A stretch of 64,000 bases of DNA from Sedimentibacter sp. MB35-C1 (GTDB taxonomy: Bacteria; Bacillota; Clostridia; Tissierellales; Sedimentibacteraceae), in assembly GCF_030913635.1 (NCBI RefSeq), contig NZ_CP133188.1, forward strand, positions 1,302,001 to 1,366,000. The letters are read 5' to 3'. Shown in pieces: positions 16,837 to 24,784 of this stretch. The position numbers and the translations under genes are program-made. Under the pieces are notes generated by a model. The model ran no database searches. It was given only the letters and a program-made list of their open reading frames with translations, and was not told the DNA's origin. Every line of letters begins with the position of its first letter. Positions within the stretch are counted from its first letter, which is position 1.

Positions 16837-16945
16837 GCAACAAAAGAAAAATTTAGCTTCCTAATTAATTCAAATTAAAACCGTATTACTCAAGAAGATT
16901 TGGAAAGTCTAATAACAGACTACAATGAAGCTTGAGGTAATGCAC
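16837..16945 (+). pseudogene. Remnant of an XkdX-like small gene
   Basis: The frame ending TGA near 16936 reads NRITQEDLESLITDYNEA after a stop at about 16880. Endings of the type ITQED... are typical of XkdX-like proteins that normally follow fibres. No start remains. Confidence 0.3.
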
Positions 16946-17362
16946 ATGAGAAAAATATTTAAGTATGCGGTACTGCTTATATACGGCGGTGTGATATATT
17001 ATTTTATAGAGCTAATTTACAGAGGGTACAGCCATTATGCTATGATTTTGGTAGGTGGGCTGTGCTTTATATGTATAGGGCTTTTGAATGAACTTTATAC
17101 GTATAAAATTCCGCTTATAAAGCAAATGTTTATATCTTCTTTTATTGTTACGGTAATAGAGTTTATTGCGGGAGTGGTATTAAATATGTGGCTGAAGCTG
17201 GATATTTGGGATTATAGTACTTTAAGGTTCAATATATTAGGGCAGATAAGTCTGCAAACAAGCGTTGTATGGTTTTTCCTTGCTCTGCCTGCAATATACT
17301 TGGATGACTATCTGAGATATTGGATGTTCGGGGAAGCAAAACCGCAGTATAAGTTAATATAG
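16946..17362 (+). CDS. PF06541-like four-helix membrane protein, copy 2
   Basis: The 138-residue product is related along its full length to the protein at 12942: YSHYAMILVGGLCFICIGLL aligns with HSHLTMFVLGGVCFILIGLI, and both end in LDDY(I/L)R.W.(F/L)GE.KP.YKLI. I choose ATG 16946 because TTGAGGTA lies eight bases upstream; ATG codons at 16925 and 16940 fit less well. Presence of this gene at the end of both fibre modules argues that it belongs to the module and has a tail-related job. Confidence 0.7.
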   Translation: MRKIFKYAVLLIYGGVIYYFIELIYRGYSHYAMILVGGLCFICIGLLNELYTYKIPLIKQMFISSFIVTVIEFIAGVVLNMWLKLDIWDYSTLRFNILGQISLQTSVVWFFLALPAIYLDDYLRYWMFGEAKPQYKLI

Positions 17363-17389
17363 GGAACAAAAATAATCTACTATTTATTA

Positions 17390-17417
17390 AAAGGGTCTCA
17401 GCAGAGGTCCTTTTTTT
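17390..17417 (+). terminator. Terminator between fibre module and lysis genes
   Basis: AAAGGGTCTC and GAGGTCCTTT pair (two wobbles) around a 4-nt loop and are followed by T residues. The lysis genes may therefore have their own promoter in 17418-17600, where only a -10-like TATAAT (17554-17559) without a good -35 is seen. Confidence 0.75.
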
Positions 17418-17601
17418 AATTAAGTAGAAAAACATACAAATTACTCAGTACTTATATCAAAATAGAGAAAATTAAATTATGCCAAGTTAAATGAATAAGT
17501 TGCCGGAGTTCGGGTAATTGCGGCAGCTATAGAGCATGTACAAGATAATGGCATATAATATGATAAGAGATGAAATGCTCTTTTAAGGGGTGAAATAAAT
17601 A

Positions 17602-18096
17602 ATGGAAAATTTAAACAGATATACAATGGAAATTATATCAGGATATAACATTTTGATAGGCGTAGTGGTGACCATAATGACAGCAGTGTTTGGAGAATTT
17701 TGGTATTTATTTGCTGCGTTTTTGGTTTTTAATATAATAGATTGGTTAAGTGGCTGGAGCAAAGCAAGAAAGCTAAAGATTGAAAACAGTGAAAAAGGAC
17801 TAAGCGGTATAGCAAAAAAAATATGGTGTTGGGTGCTCATCCTGGTGGCATTTATGATATCAAATATATTTATAGTTTTAGGAAATGAACTTTTAAATAT
17901 TGAACTTGATTTTTTAACATGGTTTGGATGGTTTACTTTAGCCAGCCTGACCGTAAATGAGGTAAGAAGTATTCTTGAAAATTTAGTTGAAATAGGTATT
18001 AATGTTCCATTTTTTTTGATTAAAGGTCTGGCTGTTACAGAGAAATTGATCAACAGCAAGATTAATATACCGAATGATGGTGACAGTGATGATTAA
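17602..18096 (+). CDS. Holin (phage_holin_4 / toxin-secretion holin family)
   Basis: This 164-residue protein has three to four membrane segments: IISGYNILIGVVVTIMTAVF, WYLFAAFLVFNIIDWLSGW, IWCWVLILVAFMISNIFIVL and a C-terminal one. It carries the family motif FNIIDWLSGWSKA followed by a conserved lysine-rich loop (EKGLSGIAKK). Such holins open the membrane for the endolysin. The ribosome site is AGGGGTGA. The amidase start lies inside its last codons, the normal holin-endolysin pairing. Confidence 0.92.
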   Translation: MENLNRYTMEIISGYNILIGVVVTIMTAVFGEFWYLFAAFLVFNIIDWLSGWSKARKLKIENSEKGLSGIAKKIWCWVLILVAFMISNIFIVLGNELLNIELDFLTWFGWFTLASLTVNEVRSILENLVEIGINVPFFLIKGLAVTEKLINSKINIPNDGDSDD

Positions 18097-18793
18097 GATA
18101 CTCATAGACCCCGGCCATGCGCCGGGGAATACCAATAAAGGACCTACTGGTTATTACGAATATCAGGGAGTATGGACAATATCTTCTTATCTGAAGGAGA
18201 TGCTCGAAAATAAAGGAATTCAGACCGAGTTTACCCGTACATGGGACCAGAATCCTGATCCCTATGAAAGAGGTCAGAAAGCGGCAGGTTATGATTTATT
18301 TATATCGGAGCATACCAATGCCAGTGGTGACGGCAGGGCACGTGGAGTAGAAGTGTTTTATGATTATTCAAAGCCTCAAGATGTTGAATTTGCACAACAA
18401 TTAGCTGACAATGTTTCTTCGGTAATGGGAAATTCAAGCAGGGGTGCAAAGACGAGAGTATACACCGAAAGCGGTAAAATATACAACTATTACGGAGTTA
18501 TACGAGGTGCAGGAGCTACAGACTGCAAACATATATTTCTTATTGAGAGCGGTTTTCACGATAATGCCGATGATGAAGCATTTCTAAAAGTTGATGAAAA
18601 CCTGAGGAAAATAGCGCAGGCACAGGCAGAGATGATTTTGAAATTTTTGTGGGTGAATGATATGACGGTGCAGGAAGCAGAAAAGGTAGTGAAGGAAAGA
18701 GCAGGACTTGATGATAATACTATGCAGTATCTTAAATATTACAGGTATGGAGAAGCTCTGCTGATAAAGCTTGCAGAAGATATGGAGCATTAA
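18089..18793 (+). CDS. N-acetylmuramoyl-L-alanine amidase (endolysin)
   Basis: I start at ATG 18089, where MIKILIDPGHAPG begins; the frame is open 15 bases further up but has no better ribosome site. This 234-residue protein is an Amidase_3 enzyme that cuts the amide bond between MurNAc and the peptide. Likely zinc ligands are visible in DPGH near the N terminus, SEHTNA around residue 75, and the catalytic Glu in IESGFH. The last 45 residues form a helical tail that may target the enzyme. It overlaps the holin by eight bases and is the last gene of the tail locus. Confidence 0.93.
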   Translation: MIKILIDPGHAPGNTNKGPTGYYEYQGVWTISSYLKEMLENKGIQTEFTRTWDQNPDPYERGQKAAGYDLFISEHTNASGDGRARGVEVFYDYSKPQDVEFAQQLADNVSSVMGNSSRGAKTRVYTESGKIYNYYGVIRGAGATDCKHIFLIESGFHDNADDEAFLKVDENLRKIAQAQAEMILKFLWVNDMTVQEAEKVVKERAGLDDNTMQYLKYYRYGEALLIKLAEDMEH

Positions 18794-18817
18794 TATTATA
18801 TATAATTACTTTATTTT

Positions 18818-18841
18818 GTCCGGGTATTTCCCGGACTTTTT
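18818..18841 (+). terminator. Terminator ending the tail locus
   Basis: GTCCGGG/CCCGGAC stem with a 5-nt loop and five T residues. Confidence 0.92.
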
Positions 18842-18846
18842 ATCTT

Positions 18847-18874
18847 TTGACATATTACTAAAATATGGTATAAT
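18847..18874 (+). promoter_or_regulatory. Sigma-A promoter of the lipoprotein gene
   Basis: TTGACA at 18847-18852 and TATAAT at 18869-18874 with a 16-bp spacer, both consensus. It starts directly after the tail-locus terminator. Confidence 0.85.
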
Positions 18875-18905
18875 TGTAGAACCAACAAAGTGAGGGGGAA
18901 ATATA

Positions 18906-19484
18906 GTGAAGAAGATAGGAATTTTTTTATTGATAGCGGTATTACTGATGGTAACAGGGTGCAGCAAGGGAGAAACGGCAGAACAGGCGACTGTGAATGC
19001 TCTTGATGCTGTTAAGACATTGGATAAGGAAACTCTAGGCAAATACATGAATTATAATGAGCTTGTTGAGTCGGACGACGGCAGTGAATCAGAATACATA
19101 AATAAAATATTTGAAAATTTAGATTATAAGATTATATCTTCAGAAGAGAAAGAAAACGAGGCTGTTGTGAAAGCGGACATTACAAACATAGATATGGAAA
19201 AAGTAATGGGTGAAGCAATGAAAAACTCACTTGCTGAAGTGTTCAGCCAAGCTTTTTCCAATTTAGGGGAGCAGCAGAGTGAAGCAGAAAGCGAAGATAT
19301 GTTTAATGAACACTTTGAGCAAGCAATTGAAAATAACAAAGACTCGAAGGTTGTAAACACTGTTGATATCAAGCTTACGAAAGTTGATGAACAGTGGAAA
19401 ATAAATATGGACAGCGATCTGCAGAATGCACTTATGGGAAACCTGTATAGAGTTGCAAATCAGCTCAAGGACATATTTGAATAA
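18906..19484 (+). CDS. Lipoprotein of unknown function
   Basis: This 192-residue protein starts at GTG after GTGAGGGGGA. Residues 1-19 form a lipoprotein signal peptide with lipobox VTGC, so Cys19 should be lipidated and the protein anchored outside the membrane. The rest is one soluble domain rich in Glu/Asp with the pattern of DUF4878/DUF5105-like lipoproteins (a cystatin-like fold: long N-terminal helix ATVNALDAVKTLDKETLGKY, then strands ending TVDIKLTKVDEQWKI). It has its own promoter and terminator, so it is a single-gene unit next to the tail locus. Confidence 0.75.
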   Translation: MKKIGIFLLIAVLLMVTGCSKGETAEQATVNALDAVKTLDKETLGKYMNYNELVESDDGSESEYINKIFENLDYKIISSEEKENEAVVKADITNIDMEKVMGEAMKNSLAEVFSQAFSNLGEQQSEAESEDMFNEHFEQAIENNKDSKVVNTVDIKLTKVDEQWKINMDSDLQNALMGNLYRVANQLKDIFE

Positions 19485-19497
19485 AGCATGTACAAGT

Positions 19498-19537
19498 AAT
19501 AAGCCCCTCTGGTTTAATGTAGAGGAGCTTATTTTAT
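19498..19537. terminator. Bidirectional terminator
   Basis: AATAAGC-C-CCTCT pairs with AGAGG-A-GCTTATT. T-rich stretches on both sides serve the lipoprotein gene and the convergent bcp gene. Confidence 0.8.
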
Positions 19538-19562
19538 TTCAAGAAAAATAATTTTAATAATA

Positions 19563-20027
19563 TTACTTGCTGTTTCTCAGATATTCCAGCACATCCTTAG
19601 CGTTTGAGTCAGGTTTTACTTTGGGCATTACATCTTCGATGATTCCATTTTCGTCAATTATATAGGTTGTTCTGACTACTCCCATGCTTGTTTTTCCGTA
19701 CAGCTTTTTTTCTTTCCATACATCATAAGCAGTTATGGCTTTGAGTTCAGGATCTGAAAGTAATATAAACGGCAGATTATATTTATCCACGAATTTTTGA
19801 TGTGATTTCATGCTGTCTTTGCTTACTCCTATAACTGTTACACCGAGCTCGGTAAATTCATCGTACATTCCGGCAAATCCGCAGGCTTGTTTTGTACATC
19901 CCGGAGTGTTATCTCTGGGATAAAAGTATAATACTACTTTTTTGCCGGCAAAATCTTCAAGAGATACTTCTTTTCCATCCTTGTCAGGTAAAGTAAAGCT
20001 TGGTGCTTTAGTGTTTTTTTCCAACAT
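19563..20027 (-). CDS. bcp: Thioredoxin-dependent thiol peroxidase Bcp
   Basis: This 154-residue peroxiredoxin of the AhpC/TSA family reduces hydrogen and organic peroxides. The peroxidatic Cys44 lies in YPRDNTPGCTKQACGF, and Cys49 five residues later is the typical Bcp resolving cysteine. The length is standard. Its start lies inside the end of yaaA (20 bases overlap), so both peroxide-defence genes form one transcript. Confidence 0.95.
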   Translation of the reverse strand: MLEKNTKAPSFTLPDKDGKEVSLEDFAGKKVVLYFYPRDNTPGCTKQACGFAGMYDEFTELGVTVIGVSKDSMKSHQKFVDKYNLPFILLSDPELKAITAYDVWKEKKLYGKTSMGVVRTTYIIDENGIIEDVMPKVKPDSNAKDVLEYLRNSK

Positions 20028-20778
20028 TGTTGTTTCCTCCTTTTATAAAAACATAGGTATTGTCATCAGATAGTTTTTCTTTATATAAATAGTTAAGCCT
20101 GTTAAAATTTTTAATGCCTTGTGCATCCGTAACTTTATTTTCTGCCATATAACGCACCATTTCCCCTCGGGCCATTTTAACCTGCGTTCCTTTTTCAATA
20201 ACTTTTTCACCTTTAATTTCGCCGAAAACACATGTGATAAACTGCACATCAGGCTCAAGGTAATCTGATATGCATCTGCTGTATTCCTTGGATGCAAGAT
20301 TTATAATGCATCTGCTTTCTGAAAATAGTCTGTCAGCAAGCTTTCGTCCCCAAAAATCATAAAGCGAATTTAATTCTTCAGTGTTCAGTCTTGCCTGCAT
20401 TTCTAATCTGTATGGTGTAATGCCGTCAAAAGGCATAAGCAATCCGTAAAAGCCTGACATTATCCTTAGGTGTTCGTCTATGTATGTGAATTCTTCATTG
20501 CTAAATATATCTGGAGACATATATTTGTATTGTATTCCTTCATATGAAAGAATAGCAGGTGTAAGATTTTTGTATAAATTCATGTTTTGAAACCGCTGAT
20601 AATTTAATGCAGCTATTTTATCGTTACACTTCCATATTTCTTTTAACTTTTCGTAGCTAAGACATTTAATATGCTCAGCTAGTAACTCTGCTTCCTTAAT
20701 AAATTGCGGAAACTTTACATCAGCCGGAAAATTCGTGTCAGTTTTCATTTTCTTGGCCGGCGAAATAATAATTCTCAT
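20008..20778 (-). CDS. yaaA: Peroxide stress protein YaaA
   Basis: This 256-residue protein begins MRIIISPAKKMK, the signature of the YaaA (DUF328) family, which protects DNA from peroxide by limiting free iron. The ATG at 20778 is chosen because the TTG four codons upstream overlaps the TTGGAG ribosome site. Other conserved segments are GFYGLLMPFDGITPYRLEMQ and the NLASKEYS block. It is the first gene of a two-gene unit with bcp. Confidence 0.95.
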   Translation of the reverse strand: MRIIISPAKKMKTDTNFPADVKFPQFIKEAELLAEHIKCLSYEKLKEIWKCNDKIAALNYQRFQNMNLYKNLTPAILSYEGIQYKYMSPDIFSNEEFTYIDEHLRIMSGFYGLLMPFDGITPYRLEMQARLNTEELNSLYDFWGRKLADRLFSESRCIINLASKEYSRCISDYLEPDVQFITCVFGEIKGEKVIEKGTQVKMARGEMVRYMAENKVTDAQGIKNFNRLNYLYKEKLSDDNTYVFIKGGNNNVGKKH

Positions 20779-20879
20779 ATATTTCTCCAATATGCAAATA
20801 TTCTATACTAAGCTATCTTTAATTTTTTAATAGTTTTTGTTTAATAGATAATCCCATTAATTGTATATCTATATTAAAA

Positions 20880-20907
20880 ATGGTATCATAATAAACATAG
20901 ATGTCAA
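20880..20907 (-). promoter_or_regulatory. Possible promoter of yaaA-bcp
   Basis: Reading leftward, TTGACA (complement of 20902-20907) and TACCAT (complement of 20880-20885) are separated by 16 bp. The -10 is imperfect. Confidence 0.45.
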
Positions 20908-21203
20908 CAGTTTAATTTTAAATGCTAATTTATGGACAAAAAAATTAATATTATATAATTAATATTATAATAAATAAATTGCTATAAATATAAAGACAGA
21001 ATAAAATATATTTATTTTAAATTCATACTTTAAATATAAAAATAATAAACTAAATATTTTTATTTAGAACAATTTGTGCTATAATAACACAGATGTGCAA
21101 TTTAAGGTTGTATTAATTTAATAGGATAAAATAATACGGCGTAGCATATAAATAATTATAAGCGTTTAATTTGAGCTTAACTTTAATTGTCAGGAGTGAG
21201 TAT
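20908..21203. other. Very AT-rich divergent intergenic region
   Basis: The gap between yaaA and the S41 protease gene is long (20779-21203) and very AT-rich. I see no gene. A -10-like TATAAT at 21080-21085 points towards the protease, but no good -35 is visible. Confidence 0.5.
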
Positions 21204-22436
21204 ATGGTATCTAAGAAAAAATATATTCTTACGATTATCGTGGTTTTTTTTGTAACTGCTTTTTTGACTTTTTCACTGGGAAATGTATTTTTAGTTGAAG
21301 TAGGGCAAAGGGTAGTTTTATCTGATGAAGCATACACTGAAATGAAAGAAATATATGAAAAGTATGCAAAGCAAGAAAGTGTAATGAAAATTGCACAGAG
21401 GGATTTCCTTTATGAGGCTGATGAGGGAAAAATGCTTGAAGGAGCATTGGAAGGCACACTGAAAGCCTTGGGAGACCCGTATACGCAGTTTATGACCAAG
21501 GAAGAATTTGAAGCACTTATGCAGGATACTGAGGGTACATATGAAGGTATTGGTGTATACATTACTGCAAGTGATGATAATAAAATAATGATAGTATCAC
21601 CGATTGAAGATACTCCGGCTGAAAAAGCAGGGCTAAAGACAGGAGATAAAATTATCGGAATTAACGGAACCGAATTTACTGCTGACAAAATTGACGAAGC
21701 GGTAAGTATTATGAAGGGAGAGCCCGGAACTAGCGTAACTCTGACAATACAGCGCCTTAAAGATGATAATACAAGTGATATTTCCGACGTGGTTGTTAAT
21801 AGAGAAAAAATTAAAATTAAAACAATAAAGCAGGCAATGCTTGAGGATGGAACGGGCTACATTAGAATAACAACATTTGATATGCATACAGCAGAAGATT
21901 TTAAAGCAGCATATGCAGAGCTTAAAAATCAAGGTATGAAGGGACTTGTAATTGATCTTAGATATAATCCCGGTGGAATAATTGATGCAACAGTTGATAT
22001 TTCTGATATGTTCATGGGTGAAGGAATAGTGACCTACACTAAGACTAAATCTGGAGAAACTGAATATTTTAAATCGGATGCAAATGCTGAGGATATACCG
22101 ATTGTTATGCTTATAAACGAGGGAAGTGCCAGTGCTTCTGAGATTATGGCCGGAGCGATGAAGGATACCCAAAGAGCAACTCTTATAGGAACAAAATCAT
22201 TTGGCAAGGGTATTGTACAGAGAGTCCAAAGATTCGGAAGTGATGGTGAAGGAATTAAAATGACTGTTTCCGAGTACTTTACTCCAAATGGGATAAACAT
22301 TCACGGTATAGGAATAGAGCCTGATATAGAAATAAAATTATCTGAAGATTCGTTAGGATACGGATATGAATACTATGATACAGACAATCAGCTGCAAAAA
22401 TCAGTAGAAGTATTAAAAGGAAAAATGAATCAATAA
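21204..22436 (+). CDS. C-terminal processing peptidase (S41)
   Basis: The start is ATG 21204 (MVSKKKYILT) after CAGGAGTGAG; the frame extends 11 codons further up without a ribosome site. The 410-residue protein has an N-terminal membrane anchor (residues 6-30), then a PDZ domain (about 95-175, with YEGIGVYITASDD and PAEKAGLKTGDKIIGING), and the S41 catalytic domain. The nucleophile lies in EGSASASEI near residue 309 and the base lysine in TKSFGKG near 334. It is a membrane-bound serine protease that trims proteins at the outer face. Confidence 0.94.
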   Translation: MVSKKKYILTIIVVFFVTAFLTFSLGNVFLVEVGQRVVLSDEAYTEMKEIYEKYAKQESVMKIAQRDFLYEADEGKMLEGALEGTLKALGDPYTQFMTKEEFEALMQDTEGTYEGIGVYITASDDNKIMIVSPIEDTPAEKAGLKTGDKIIGINGTEFTADKIDEAVSIMKGEPGTSVTLTIQRLKDDNTSDISDVVVNREKIKIKTIKQAMLEDGTGYIRITTFDMHTAEDFKAAYAELKNQGMKGLVIDLRYNPGGIIDATVDISDMFMGEGIVTYTKTKSGETEYFKSDANAEDIPIVMLINEGSASASEIMAGAMKDTQRATLIGTKSFGKGIVQRVQRFGSDGEGIKMTVSEYFTPNGINIHGIGIEPDIEIKLSEDSLGYGYEYYDTDNQLQKSVEVLKGKMNQ

Positions 22437-22443
22437 TAGCAGA

Positions 22444-22479
22444 AGAGATGGATTATTTTTAAATAATCCATCTCTTTTT
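22444..22479. terminator. Strong terminator
   Basis: A perfect 15-bp stem, AGAGATGGATTATTT/AAATAATCCATCTCT, has a 2-nt loop and a following T-run. It closes the protease gene. Confidence 0.93.
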
Positions 22480-22486
22480 ATTTTAA

Positions 22487-22870
22487 TTATCTTGTGAAAC
22501 TGATAAATCTTGTGCCTTGGAAATTAAGCGTTCCTACGTCGCCCTCTGCAAGCATTCCAAACTCTCCGGACGGAACTTGAAATTCCATACGTTCGCCGTT
22601 GGTAAGTTCAAATGTTACATAGTACAGTGTTCTGCTTGTATGAAGATTCATATTCATATTATCTGTCCTGTGTCGATGGCGGCTTGTAACATCATATCTT
22701 TTGGAAATTATTTTCGCTTCTACAGGTATTATGGGCTGTTTGTTATTGTGCATATTTGTCTGAATATTTTTAATAATTGTATAAACTATATACCCGAATA
22801 CAAATAAAAATATAATTGGAAACAGGCTGAACATTATACCGTGTCCCCAAAAATAATTAAAATGTGCCAT
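22487..22870 (-). CDS. DUF2500 membrane protein
   Basis: This 127-residue protein has one N-terminal membrane segment (FSLFPIIFLFVFGYIVYTII) and a soluble C-terminal beta domain. It matches the DUF2500 pattern: PVEAKIISKRYDVTSRHRH and YYVTFELTNGERMEFQVPSG, then GDVGTLNFQGTRFISF. The function of the family is not known. It lies 13 bases downstream of the transglutaminase gene on the same strand and may be cotranscribed with it. Confidence 0.85.
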   Translation of the reverse strand: MAHFNYFWGHGIMFSLFPIIFLFVFGYIVYTIIKNIQTNMHNNKQPIIPVEAKIISKRYDVTSRHRHRTDNMNMNLHTSRTLYYVTFELTNGERMEFQVPSGEFGMLAEGDVGTLNFQGTRFISFTR

Positions 22871-22883
22871 AATAATTTCTCCT

Positions 22884-24593
22884 TTAATATATTAATACTG
22901 TCTTGTCTGCATCATCCCATATAACAGTCTTATTAATCGATTCACTAATAAATCTTAAAGGTACCATAATTCGATCGTTGACTATTCTAGCAGGTACATC
23001 CAATGTGCTTTCTTCGCCGTTGATGTAAGCGGATTTGCTGTTTGACGGAATAATTATTGTTTTATCCTCATACTGAACAACAGCTGCACTTTTTTCATTA
23101 TCCCATGATACAACACAGTTCATAACTTCGAAAACAGCTCTTAATGGAACCAGGGTTCTTCCATCTTGAATGAAGGGCCATTGATCAATAGAGCTGAAAT
23201 CTATATATTGATCATATACTTTTACATTTACAGGGTTGTCTGGTTTTTTGTCTGTTATATATTCAAACGCCTGAGAATTTAAAGCAGTAATTGTTACAGC
23301 TTCCTGTATTCCCTGATATTCAAATTGTATTGTGTAGCTGCCGGGTTTCTTAAATGTTACAGTACCGTTGTAAATGCTTATACCATCGCTGTCGTACGGA
23401 TATATAAGCACATTTTTGGTAATGTTTGTTTTTTTATCTCCATACATTGCATACACGTTGAATTTGAAATCAGTAGCTGTGTTATAGATTTTTTTGCTAA
23501 AATCATGTACGATGCTTTCAGGTGTTTCCTTATATGTATTGTATAAATTTAGAATATAATATTCGCCTGTGCTGTCGCTGTTAAGCTGACCATAGCTTAT
23601 CAACGATATGTAGTCGTGCTTGCTCAGCAGTTTTGACATTGCATTGTAAATAGTGTCTTGTGACAGTGACTTGCTGATTCTTATGGATATTCTTAATGGT
23701 CTGTGGCTAATTTTATATTCAAGTATATTAGACAAATCTTTTTCTGTTTTTGCGGTATTTACATCATCATACACGTCAAGTCCTGTTTCCATTAATAATT
23801 TATTGTATGATAATTCTTTAAGATATTCATAGTAACTTTTGCTTGCTTCAGGTAAATCTAAGCCTTCGTCAATTATGTGATCCTTTAGAATTTCTTTGTC
23901 GGTAAGCATATAATAATTGTAAGATACCCTGTTTACATCTGGAAGAGGATCATTCCATGTTGTGTCTAAATGAAACCACCAATCTCCAAGTTTAACCATG
24001 TTCCAAATGTGGAGTTCTCCATTTGCAGTTCCTGTAACCAATTTTACCGGTATATTCAGTTCGTTTAACATATTATATGTTAAAAGAGCATAGCCGTTGC
24101 ATACAGAAGTCCCCTGTGTAAGCAGGTCATAATCAGAATACAGCTGCATGGATTCATCATACTTGCCATGAAGCACTATGTAATCATGAACGGCCTTAAC
24201 CTTTTCATGATCATTCATGGATGGATTTATGATTTCAGATAAAATGTTTTTAATTTGCTTGTCAGCTTCGGCTCTTTCGGAGCTTGTGATAATATAATCC
24301 ACATTCACGTCAATTTTACTTGCCTTGGCTGTGCCTGTCACATCCCATCCTACAGATTTAACGTAAGAGTTAATATGAGGATATTTATCAACTGAATTTT
24401 TGAGTATTTCCTCTATGCTGTCCCATGATCCGTTATATTTTATTTCAAAATTTTGATTGTACTGGATTAATTGCTGCAATAAAATATCTTCCAATTCATT
24501 AGTGCCTGCAGCATTTAATTCAGCTCCGAATACATTGCATGTATGTGCTATCAACACAGAGCTTAGAGCTAATGCTATGATGTATTTTTTCAT
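22884..24593 (-). CDS. Transglutaminase-like surface protein with stalk domain
   Basis: This 569-residue protein has a signal peptide (residues 1-23). It then has a transglutaminase-like domain with the Cys in GTSVCNGYALL, the His in GELHIWNMVKLGDWW and the Asp in HLDTTWNDP, forming the Cys-His-Asp triad. Residues about 445-569 are a copper-amine-oxidase N-terminal-like stalk domain (GRTLVPLRAVFEVMNCVVSW and NDRIMVPLRFISESINKTVIW). It is probably a secreted protein that works on or crosslinks wall peptides. Two other stalk-domain proteins occur in the window. Confidence 0.88.
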   Translation of the reverse strand: MKKYIIALALSSVLIAHTCNVFGAELNAAGTNELEDILLQQLIQYNQNFEIKYNGSWDSIEEILKNSVDKYPHINSYVKSVGWDVTGTAKASKIDVNVDYIITSSERAEADKQIKNILSEIINPSMNDHEKVKAVHDYIVLHGKYDESMQLYSDYDLLTQGTSVCNGYALLTYNMLNELNIPVKLVTGTANGELHIWNMVKLGDWWFHLDTTWNDPLPDVNRVSYNYYMLTDKEILKDHIIDEGLDLPEASKSYYEYLKELSYNKLLMETGLDVYDDVNTAKTEKDLSNILEYKISHRPLRISIRISKSLSQDTIYNAMSKLLSKHDYISLISYGQLNSDSTGEYYILNLYNTYKETPESIVHDFSKKIYNTATDFKFNVYAMYGDKKTNITKNVLIYPYDSDGISIYNGTVTFKKPGSYTIQFEYQGIQEAVTITALNSQAFEYITDKKPDNPVNVKVYDQYIDFSSIDQWPFIQDGRTLVPLRAVFEVMNCVVSWDNEKSAAVVQYEDKTIIIPSNSKSAYINGEESTLDVPARIVNDRIMVPLRFISESINKTVIWDDADKTVLIY

Positions 24594-24784
24594 TTTATCA
24601 CCTTCCCAAATTTCTCATTCAATTATATACTATATTTTGGAAAATATAAAGTGTAATTAATTGACAGCGTATGTGTTGAAAAATAAATTAATTTAATGTA
24701 GTATATTTAATATTATATAAATAAATGAAGTATTAAATTAATAGACGTAATTTACATAGAAAAAGTTTCATGTGAGGAGAAAAT

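Noticed and set aside
17418-17600. Small gene before the holin
   Set aside because: A short open stretch (GVRVIAAAIEHVQDNGI) has no start or ribosome site; it may be a remnant but cannot be supported.
652-18841. Complete prophage
   Set aside because: No capsid, terminase, portal, integrase or replication gene between the terminators; the gene set stops at tail and lysis.
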